NCBI RefSeq assembly: GCF_002002905.1 | Contig: NZ_CP019509.1 | Coordinates: 3,882,001-3,946,000, forward strand | DNA: 64,000 bases | Source: Aquaspirillum sp. LM1 | GTDB lineage: Bacteria > Pseudomonadota > Gammaproteobacteria > Burkholderiales > Aquaspirillaceae | Direction: 5' to 3' | Shown: piece by piece, positions 49,747 to 56,560 of the stretch | How the letters are laid out: the number at the start of each line of letters is the position of its first letter | How positions within the stretch are numbered: the stretch's first letter is position 1 | Translations under genes and position numbers: made by a program | The notes under the pieces: generated by a model | Databases searched by the model: none | Told to the model about the DNA's origin: nothing | The model's input: the letters and a program-made list of their open reading frames with translations, nothing else

Positions 49747-51078
49747 TCAGGCCTGGCTGAAGCCGGCCTTCAGCGCCGAAACCATCACATCGGCGTGGTG
49801 AGGCTCCAGCACCAGTGGCGGCGACAGGATGATCTTGGTCCCCACCGGACGCACAATGGCACCGTGCTCACGGGCGATTTCCGCCACGCGGTTGGCGTAG
49901 CCATGGGTCGGGTCGATCGGTGTGCGGGTGGTTTTGTCTTCCACCAGATCCAGCGCAATCATCAGCCCCTTGCCGCGCACCTCGCCCACGGCGGCGAATT
50001 GCTCGACAAACGGCTGCAACTGGGCCATCAGATAATCACCCATGCGCGCAGCGTTGGCCGGCAGATTTTCTTCCTGAACAATCTTCAGGTTGGCCAGCGC
50101 GGCGGCGCAGGCCACCGGGTGGCCGGAGTAGGTGTAGCCGTGAAAAATCGCCCCGGAAAAATCCTGGTTGGCGTCAAACGCCTGAAAAATCCGGTCGTTG
50201 AACACCGTGGCCCCCAGCGGCACATAGCCGGAGGAAATCCCCTTGGCCAGACACATGATGTCCGGCTTCACCCCCCACAGCCGGCTGCCGAACATGCAGC
50301 CCGAGCGGCCAAAGCCGGTAACGATTTCGTCGGCAATCAGCAGCACGCCGTACTTGTCGCACACCTGGCGGATCAGCGGCCAGTAGCTGGCTGGCGGCAC
50401 AATCACCCCGCCGGCACCCTGAATCGGCTCGGCGATGAAAGCAGCAACCGTGTCCGGGCCCTGGAACAGGATTTCCCGCTCCAGCAGATTGGCGCAGATC
50501 TGTGCCAGTTCTTCCGGGTCTTCGGTAAACGGATTGCGGTAGGTCCACGGCGTTTCCACGTGGTAGCAGCCCGGCAGCAGGGGCTCGTAGCTGCGGCGGA
50601 ACACCGTGTTGCCATTCACCGACGCGCCGCCAAAGTGGGTGCCGTGATAGCCCTGCTTGAGCGAAATGAACTTGGTGCGATCCGCCTGGCCGACCACTTT
50701 CCAGTATTGGCGGGCGATGCGCAGTGCGGTTTCCACCGCATCCGAACCGCCCGAGCTGTAAAACACCCGGCGCATGTCTTCCGGTGCCAGAAAATCCATC
50801 AGCACATTGGACAGCTCTTCGGCGCGCGGGTGGGTCAGGCCGTCAAACAGCTGGAAATACTCCAGCTCGTCCAGCTGCTTGACGATGGCAGCCTTCACCT
50901 CGGGGCGGTTGTGGCCCACGTTGACGTTCCACAGCCCGGCCACGCCATCCACCAGCTGGCGGCCCTGGTCGTCGAACACATAACATCCGTCGCCCCGGAC
51001 AATCCGGATGGGCTCGCGCACCTTCATTTCATTCGGGTGCAGCATCGGGTGCCAGAATTGATAAGCCTGTTCGCGCAT
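49747..51078 (-). CDS. Class III omega-aminotransferase (amine/putrescine:pyruvate type)
   Basis: 443 residues, PLP-dependent. SSGGSDAVETALRIARQYW, GYHGTHFGGAS, EPIQGAGGVIVPP, the Asp of LLIADEIVTGFGR and Lys279 in CLAKGISSGYVPLGA form the PLP site. The family includes SpuC and the amine:pyruvate transaminase of Chromobacterium violaceum. AAGGAG precedes the ATG. First gene of the operon; the AraC-family gene whose product should activate it lies 186 bases upstream on the same strand and is interrupted. The operon logic is import, transamination, then aldehyde oxidation. Confidence 0.9.
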   Translation of the reverse strand: MREQAYQFWHPMLHPNEMKVREPIRIVRGDGCYVFDDQGRQLVDGVAGLWNVNVGHNRPEVKAAIVKQLDELEYFQLFDGLTHPRAEELSNVLMDFLAPEDMRRVFYSSGGSDAVETALRIARQYWKVVGQADRTKFISLKQGYHGTHFGGASVNGNTVFRRSYEPLLPGCYHVETPWTYRNPFTEDPEELAQICANLLEREILFQGPDTVAAFIAEPIQGAGGVIVPPASYWPLIRQVCDKYGVLLIADEIVTGFGRSGCMFGSRLWGVKPDIMCLAKGISSGYVPLGATVFNDRIFQAFDANQDFSGAIFHGYTYSGHPVACAAALANLKIVQEENLPANAARMGDYLMAQLQPFVEQFAAVGEVRGKGLMIALDLVEDKTTRTPIDPTHGYANRVAEIAREHGAIVRPVGTKIILSPPLVLEPHHADVMVSALKAGFSQA

Positions 51079-51264
51079 CTACGCTCTCCTTCGGGTCGGC
51101 ATTCCACACAAGCCGGGCCGTCATGACCCGGTAACGCACACAGTGTAGGAAGGCACCCAAAGACGGCGTTATCGAAAACTGGCAAGAATGGCAGGGTTCC
51201 ACCTCCAGCGCCCGTGGGGCGGACACCGCACAACCCGCAGGCCGGATGGGGCGTGGTGGTGCGC

Positions 51265-51939
51265 TTAATTCACCCGCCGCAAGGTGCGCGATGGCAGCTC
51301 GCCAAACAGTTTTTTATAGTCGAGGGAAAACTGTGACAAATGCCAGAACCCCCAGCGCGCGGCGGCATCGCCAATGGTCAGCCGGCCATCGGTGCTGGTC
51401 AGCGTCTGGCGCACGCCGTTTAAGCGCACTACTTTCAGGTAGGCCGCCGGGCTCATGCCCACCACGTGTTCAAAACAGTCGTGCAGGGTGCGCCGCGAGG
51501 TGTGGGTTTGTGCACATAAATCGAGCACGGTCAGCGGCGTGTCCGGATGGGCGAGCATATAGTCACGCGCCAGGCGAACCACCCGCCGTGCCTTGGCGGG
51601 CGAGACAATGGTTTCTGCCGTCAGCGCGGCGTGGATGAACGCATCAACCAGTCCCAGCAGCTCGCAGCCCAATTGCTGGCGGGCGGCGTCCAGCGCCAGC
51701 TGAGGGGGTTGCTGCATCAGCGTGAAAAGCGCCGTGCCCAGCTGCTGGCGCAGCCGGGCGGCCAGCACCGGGTGATGAATCAGCGGCGTGGCCAGCCGTT
51801 CCAGTGCGTCCACCGGGTCGTGGTCAAACTCGCCATCGTGCAGCGCCGGGCACTGCGCCAGCGGAATGCTCAGGCCCAGCAGGGTGCTGTGGCGCGGCGT
51901 GCGCATCTCCAGGGTGTGGCGGCGGGTCAGGCAGCTGAC
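51265..51939 (-). pseudogene. C-terminal part of an IS-interrupted AraC-family regulator
   Basis: Encodes 224 residues carrying the complete AraC/XylS double helix-turn-helix (ARDYMLAHPDTPLTVLDLC, TSRRTLHDCFEHVVGMSPAAYL, AARWGFWHLSQFSLDYKKLF). Frame continues upstream of the ATG at 51906 to the element boundary at about 51939 without its own promoter or ribosome site. Joined to 53364-53690 it gives 333 residues, the usual size of FeaR/EutR-type regulators. A truncated DNA-binding fragment could still be translated from 51906. Likely former activator of the downstream amine operon (inference). Confidence 0.85.
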
Positions 51940-51977
51940 CCGGTGCGCGGCAAGCCCCGCCGTTCAGGGCGAGGAAG

Positions 51978-52010
51978 GACGGCAAGGACGGCGTAGCCGT
52001 CCTTGCCGTC
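51978..52010. repeat. Perfect 15-bp inverted repeat with 3-base loop
   Basis: GACGGCAAGGACGGC (51978-51992), GTA, then its exact complement (51996-52010), within the left part of the element about 30 bases before tnpB. No T-run follows. Could block read-through into tnpB, act as a structured part of the left end, or be a separate small hairpin repeat. Confidence 0.8.
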
Positions 52011-52040
52011 GATGGGGGTGGGTTGTATAAAATACCCAGT

Positions 52041-53345
52041 ATGCAACGCCTTCAAGCCTACAAATACGAACTGATGCCGACCGGCGAACAGCAGCGCGAC
52101 ATGCGCCGCTTTGCTGGCTCGTGCCGTTTCGTGTTCAACAAGGCGCTGGCGTTGCAGAAGGCGCGCTACGAGCGTGCAGAGAAGAAACTGGGCTATGCGG
52201 GCCTGTGCAAGCTGCTCACCGAGTGGCGCAACAGCGCGGAGACAGCATGGCTGGCGGATGCGCCGGTTCATCCGCTGCAACAAACGCTCAAGGACCTGGA
52301 GCGCGCTTACGCCAACTTCTTCGCCAGGCGGGCCGACTTCCCGCGTTTCAAGAAAAAGGGCCAGTCCGACAGCTTCCGTTATCCAGACCCGAAACAGATC
52401 AAGCTCGACCAGGCCAATGCCCGAATCTTCCTGCCCAAGCTCGGCTGGCTGCGCTACCGCAACAGCCGGGAAGTGTTGGGTGCGGTGAAGAACGTCACCG
52501 TGAGCCAGTCTTGCGGCAAATGGTTCGTGTCGATCCAGACCGAACGCGAGGTCGAGCAGCCAATTCCAAAGGGCGGTACAGTCGGCATCGACATGGGTAT
52601 TGCACGGTTCGCCACGCTCTCGGATGGCACGTTCCATGCCCCGCTCAACAGCTTCAAGCGACACGAAGCCCGCTTGCGCAAAGCGCAGCAGGCCATGAGC
52701 CGCAAGACCAAATTCAGCAGCAACTGGAAAAAGGCGAAAGCCCGCGTCCAGCGCATCCATTCCCGCATCGGCAACGCCCGCCGCGATTATCTGCACAAAG
52801 CCACAACCACGATCAGCCAAAACCACGCGATGGTGTGTCTTGAGGACTTGCAGGTGAGGAACATGTCCAAATCGTCGGCAGGCAGCCCCGAAACACCGGG
52901 CAAGAACGTTCGGGCCAAGTCCGGCCTGAACAAGTCCATCCTCGATCAAGGCTGGTTCGAATTCCGTCGCCAACTGGACTACAAGCTGGCGTGGAACGGT
53001 GGGCATCTCATCGCCGTGCCGGCGCAGAACACCAGCCGCACCTGTCCGTGCTGCGGCCATGTGTCGGCGGACAACCGCCAGACGCAAGCCCGGTTCCAGT
53101 GTGTTGAGTGCGGTTTTAAGGAAAACGCCGATGTGGTCGGCGCGATCAACATCCTGTCTTGCGGGATGCAACGATTGCGAGACGAAGGGCAGGACACGGC
53201 GGACGCTTCCGCCGGGCGGGAAACCGTAGCCCGGATCGCCTGTGAAGTGAGCGGTGCAGTCATGCCGCCAGCAGCAGGAACCCACCGAAGCGACTTATGC
53301 CGGCTCGATGCCGGGATGAGCGCTGTAGGAATCCCCCGACTTTAG
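52041..53345 (+). CDS. tnpB: TnpB RNA-guided endonuclease (IS1341 type)
   Basis: 434 residues. RuvC-like catalytic residues D184 (GIDMGIA), E268 (CLEDLQV) and D364 (ENADVVGAIN) are all present, with a zinc ribbon C335/C338 and C354/C357 (CPCCG, CVECG), so the nuclease looks intact. N-terminus MQRLQAYKYELMPTGEQ is the classic TnpB start. A TATAAAAT box lies only 8 bases before the ATG. TnpB uses an RNA from the element's right end to cut DNA next to a TAM, favouring retention of the element. No TnpA partner is here, so mobility would need one in trans. Confidence 0.92.
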   Translation: MQRLQAYKYELMPTGEQQRDMRRFAGSCRFVFNKALALQKARYERAEKKLGYAGLCKLLTEWRNSAETAWLADAPVHPLQQTLKDLERAYANFFARRADFPRFKKKGQSDSFRYPDPKQIKLDQANARIFLPKLGWLRYRNSREVLGAVKNVTVSQSCGKWFVSIQTEREVEQPIPKGGTVGIDMGIARFATLSDGTFHAPLNSFKRHEARLRKAQQAMSRKTKFSSNWKKAKARVQRIHSRIGNARRDYLHKATTTISQNHAMVCLEDLQVRNMSKSSAGSPETPGKNVRAKSGLNKSILDQGWFEFRRQLDYKLAWNGGHLIAVPAQNTSRTCPCCGHVSADNRQTQARFQCVECGFKENADVVGAINILSCGMQRLRDEGQDTADASAGRETVARIACEVSGAVMPPAAGTHRSDLCRLDAGMSAVGIPRL

Positions 53346-53383
53346 GCCGGGGGAGGATGTCAAATGCTCAAACCCGGCTGCCA
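53230..53383 (+). ncRNA. Predicted omega-RNA scaffold and guide of TnpB
   Basis: In this family the guide RNA is formed from the 3' end of tnpB and the element's right end, with the guide reading into the flank. Here the hairpin at 53332-53354 would be the last scaffold stem, and bases from 53364 on (ATGCTCAAACCCGG...) the guide. The 5' limit is arbitrary; no direct evidence of transcription. Confidence 0.35.
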
Positions 53384-53690
53384 CCCCCTGCCAGCGTGCG
53401 GCATCGGACAGTGCGGCAAACACCCCCACCGACAGCGTGCCAGGCCGGCCAGCCCCATGCTGGAACACCGCCTGTGACAGGCTTTCTTCAAAAATCTGGA
53501 TATCGCCAATCCAGGCTTCGCTGATTGCCCCATGAAAACAGCCAGGGGAAAGTTGATCATAGCTTTGCTCCCAGGCCGTCAGCAGGCGCATATGCTGGTG
53601 CAGATCGTCAGAATGGGTGGCGGTTTTGACCCGCCACGGCAGTGGCGCGGGCGCAGCGGGGCCGAACGGGGCGGCAGGCAATCCTTGCAT
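53364..53690 (-). pseudogene. N-terminal part of the IS-interrupted AraC-family regulator
   Basis: Encodes 109 residues, MQGLPAAPFG to WQGVAAGFEH, the start of an AraC-family sensing domain (LSPGCFHGAISEAWIGDIQIFEE, in part, is characteristic of the FeaR/EutR-like cupin-type N-terminus). GAGGAAA lies 6 bases before the ATG, so expression signals are intact. The element follows codon 109, after which the frame reads a few element codons and runs on to a stop in the element. The DNA-binding half is on the other side, at 51265-51939. Confidence 0.85.
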
Positions 53691-53836
53691 GATGGTTTCC
53701 TCGAGATGACACAGCGGTCGATGGGCTCTCGTCAAGCCATCTGGCGATGGTGCGCCGCCCTCACAAGAGAAAAGCCCACTCTCGAAAAAAACAAGCAAAC
53801 CCTGGGCCTGGCCCGTCCATCTGGCCAACCGCCGTT

Positions 53837-55126
53837 CTAGCGCACAAACAGGAAAGCACTGTCAGGCACGGTCAAATCACGCACCGGCTCCGAGTAAATG
53901 AATGGCCCTTTGGGCTCATGCGGCGCGGCGGGTGGGCGCAAGCGGGCGATGCTGGCCTGTTGCGTCGGGCTCAGGCTGGCGCGCAGCCGGGCAAAGGCCA
54001 TGGCGTAGCGGTAGGACAGGCGGCCATCCAGCTCGCCATAGCGTTTCGACGCCGCTTGCACCTTGGCCGGGTCGGCGGCCTCGCCGCGCAGCAGCTGGCG
54101 CAGTTCGCCGGCAATGCTGCGGCGCAGCTGCACGATCTCGGCCAGATCGGCGCGCTGGGCGGCCAGCACGTCGGTGAACAGCTGGCGCTGGCCGGGGTCG
54201 AGCAGCGCCAGCAGCGCCGCGCCGCTGTCGCCGGTCAGCGCGGTGCTGATGGCGTAGTCGGGCCGACCCATGGCCGGTGCGGTTTTCATGCCGAAGCCGC
54301 CAAAATACATGCCGTGGCGTTCCGGGCAAAAATACACGTCAGCCTCCAGCGAGCCGCCTTGCCAGGAAAACATCTCGCTGGCCAGGGTCATCACCACCAC
54401 ATGCACGCCGTGCGGCATCTGGCGTTTGTCGATCGGCTCGGGTCCGTTGGGCCAGCTGCGCGAATCGGCAAATTTCAGCTGCGCCAGCGCCTGGCGCTGG
54501 GCCGGGCTCAGGCTGCGCAACACATGGGCCATCACCTTGGCGCGCTGATAGGCCAGCTGGCCGTCCAGCGCGTACAGGCGGGCGGAATGCTGCATCACCG
54601 CCGACTGCGACAAGGTTTTGCGCCCTTCCAGTTGCTGGCGGAACGCCTGAATCAGCGGCAGGCGCAGTTCGGCAAACCGGCGGATATCGGCTTGCTGCAG
54701 GCGGGCCAGGTCGATCAGCAGTCCGCGTTGTTCCGGGGTGAGAATGGCCAGCATGGCGTGGGCAATCCGGGTGAGAAACGCCCCCTGATGGCCGCCGCCC
54801 GCGCTGTCGGTGTCGCGCATGAACTGAAAGCCAAAATAATCCGACACCTTGCCCGGCGGCAAAAAGGTGTCGGTGGCAAAGTCTCCGGTCAGAAACGCCA
54901 GCCCGCTGAAGGCAATGGTGTGCAGTTGCGCCTGGTCGGACAGCGCCTGCTCCAGCGAGTAGCGCTGACCCGCCGGCCCCGGCCCGGGTGGTGGCGGGCG
55001 TTGTCCGCCATCACGCGGCGGCGGCGGGGGAAAGGGCGGGTTTTGCGCCAGGCTGGGAGAGATGGCCAGCAGGGTGGCAAGCAGCAGGGGGAGCGTCAGG
55101 AAGCGGCGGGTTGGGAAGCAGCGCAT
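53837..55126 (-). CDS. Exported protein with repeated LTxxQ-like motifs
   Basis: 429 residues: signal peptide (to ISPSLAQ), a proline-rich linker (PPFPPPPPRDGGQRPPPPGPG), then two similar helical regions. Four segments LTPEQRGLL, LSPAQRQAL, LDPGQRQLF and LSPTQQASI resemble the LTxxQ motif of CpxP/Spy periplasmic chaperones. The first and second halves look like a duplication (both contain RLYALDGQLAYQRAKVMAHVLRSLSPAQ-like and RYGELDGRLSYRYAMAFARLRASLSPTQ-like stretches). Function unknown; a periplasmic role is inferred. Monocistronic. Confidence 0.75.
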   Translation of the reverse strand: MRCFPTRRFLTLPLLLATLLAISPSLAQNPPFPPPPPRDGGQRPPPPGPGPAGQRYSLEQALSDQAQLHTIAFSGLAFLTGDFATDTFLPPGKVSDYFGFQFMRDTDSAGGGHQGAFLTRIAHAMLAILTPEQRGLLIDLARLQQADIRRFAELRLPLIQAFRQQLEGRKTLSQSAVMQHSARLYALDGQLAYQRAKVMAHVLRSLSPAQRQALAQLKFADSRSWPNGPEPIDKRQMPHGVHVVVMTLASEMFSWQGGSLEADVYFCPERHGMYFGGFGMKTAPAMGRPDYAISTALTGDSGAALLALLDPGQRQLFTDVLAAQRADLAEIVQLRRSIAGELRQLLRGEAADPAKVQAASKRYGELDGRLSYRYAMAFARLRASLSPTQQASIARLRPPAAPHEPKGPFIYSEPVRDLTVPDSAFLFVR

Positions 55127-55254
55127 GGCGCGGGCCTTTTCAGCGTGTTGGCAAATGACTCAGCCCTTGTTGCCGGCGAGTGGACTGGCGGAAGGTGACT
55201 GGACTTATCGACGCAATGGCATGGCGGTTGATGGGCTCGGCATGGGGCGCTGTG

Positions 55255-55944
55255 CTACCCGCCTGGCGGCCACGTCCGCGCGCCCACGCTGCGAAAAAAA
55301 TCCTCCAGCGTGCGCCCGGCTTGCGGGGTGAAGGTGTCGGCCAGCGGTGTGCAGGCCAGGATGCGGTCGATGCGGAAATGGCGAAATTCGTCGCGCGCCT
55401 CGCACCAGGCCGCCAGTGTCCAGCTCACCCCCCAGAAAAACAGCCCCAGCGGATGCACCCGCCGCCGGCTGAGTTCGCCATCGGCGCGGCAATAATCCAG
55501 CTCGATACATTGGCGGGCGGCAATGGCTTGGCGCAGCGGCGTCAGACGCGCTACCGGGTAGTCATGCAAATCAGGCACAAACAGCCGCGCCGCCGGCGCG
55601 CGCGCGGCACTGGGCGGCAACACCGCGTCGATCTTGGCCAGGGCATTGCTTGCCAGCTGGCCCAGGGCAGGGTCGCCCCAACTGCCCACCATGGCGGCAC
55701 CCAGGCGCAATGCCGCCAGTTCGTCGGCGTTGAACATCAGCGGTGGCAGATGGTAATGCCGCGCCAGCCGATAGCCGACGCCGGCCTCACCTTCAATGGG
55801 CACGCCGCTGGCCATCAGGTCGCGCACATCGCGGTACACCGTGCGTTCGGACACTTCCAGCCACTGCGCCAGCTGGGCGGCGGTCACGCAGCGTCGTCCA
55901 CGCAGCGATTCAATCAGCCGGTACAGCCGGTCAGCGCGGCGCAT
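55255..55944 (-). CDS. YafY-type helix-turn-helix/WYL regulator
   Basis: 229 residues. N-terminal HTH_11 winged helix (RLYRLIESLRGRRCVTAAQLA, SERTVYRDVRDL) and a C-terminal WYL domain (IELDYCRADGELSRRRVHPLGLFFWGVSWTL, with the WYL-equivalent tryptophans). WYL domains bind nucleic acid or nucleotide ligands, and such proteins are transcription regulators. Start at MRRADRLYRL. Target not evident; flanked by two exported-protein genes on the same strand with gaps of over 100 bases. Confidence 0.88.
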   Translation of the reverse strand: MRRADRLYRLIESLRGRRCVTAAQLAQWLEVSERTVYRDVRDLMASGVPIEGEAGVGYRLARHYHLPPLMFNADELAALRLGAAMVGSWGDPALGQLASNALAKIDAVLPPSAARAPAARLFVPDLHDYPVARLTPLRQAIAARQCIELDYCRADGELSRRRVHPLGLFFWGVSWTLAAWCEARDEFRHFRIDRILACTPLADTFTPQAGRTLEDFFRSVGARTWPPGG

Positions 55945-56110
55945 GGGTATCTTCCTGTGCCAGCCATCCTGGTTGGATATCGTGATTGTTGTTCATCGAC
56001 AAGAGTATGGCAGAACACCCGCCACGCGGGCTTATGCTGCTGCCCTGTCCTGGCGGACAAGCCTCAGGCGATTTGGGAATGGCCCAATGTCACAAGACCA
56101 CATGCCGCTG

Positions 56111-56449
56111 TTACGGCTGCGTGCTGCGCTGCTGCTTGATGCCCCAGGCATTGTCCAGCCGCTGGCGGGCTGCGCCGAGTTCGGCCAGGGCGTCGCGCTC
56201 GCTGGCTTCGGCGCTGGCTTGTTCGGCCTGGGCACGCTCCATCAGGATTTGCGCGTCGCGCAGGCGCATGTCGGCCTGCTCGCGCGCCTGGCGGGCCAGT
56301 TGGGCGCTCTGGGTGGCTTTGTCGGCAAAGCCGCTGGCGCGGTGGTAGTTCATCTGGGCGGCAAGCAGGTCGTCGTCGATGGTCTGGGCACTGGCGGCAC
56401 CAGCCAGCAGGGTGGCGCTGAGCAGCAGCATACGCAGGGAAGCGGACAT
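56111..56449 (-). CDS. Small periplasmic coiled-coil protein, unknown
   Basis: 112 residues with a signal peptide (MSASLRMLLLSATLLAGAASA) and a mature part that is almost entirely charged helix rich in Ala, Gln, Glu and Arg (ATQSAQLARQAREQADMRLRDAQ...), predicted coiled coil. No family recognised. Start at 56449; the frame is open to 56500 but that would put extra residues before the signal peptide. Divergent from recC, 112 bases apart. Confidence 0.65.
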   Translation of the reverse strand: MSASLRMLLLSATLLAGAASAQTIDDDLLAAQMNYHRASGFADKATQSAQLARQAREQADMRLRDAQILMERAQAEQASAEASERDALAELGAARQRLDNAWGIKQQRSTQP

Positions 56450-56560
56450 TGGGTCATCCTTGGCGGGGTGGCAATCGGGCGATGATAGCGCAAGCGGCAC
56501 CCCATTGCCGGGGCCAAGCGTTTATCATCACAGAATTGTATCCAGCAGGCAGGGCGCGCA

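Larger units (their letters stand above)
51940..53363 (+). mobile_element. TnpB-only IS200/IS605-family (IS1341-type) element
   Basis: About 1424 bases with one gene, tnpB, and no tnpA. The left part has an imperfect hairpin CCCCGCC/GGCGAGG (51955-51974). The right end has a 7-bp stem TCCCCCG/CGGGGGA (53332-53354) and ends GATGTCAA, resembling the TCAA cleavage site of IS608-like elements. No terminal inverted repeat or target duplication, as expected. Boundaries were set by asking which excision restores the split AraC frame; 51940-53363 does so exactly, with the target CTGAC kept on the left. A shift of three bases at the left end would also keep frame. Confidence 0.82.

Noticed and set aside
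49090-51126. 678-codon plus-strand open frame
   Set aside because: Antisense to the permease and aminotransferase; no ribosome site and no domain.
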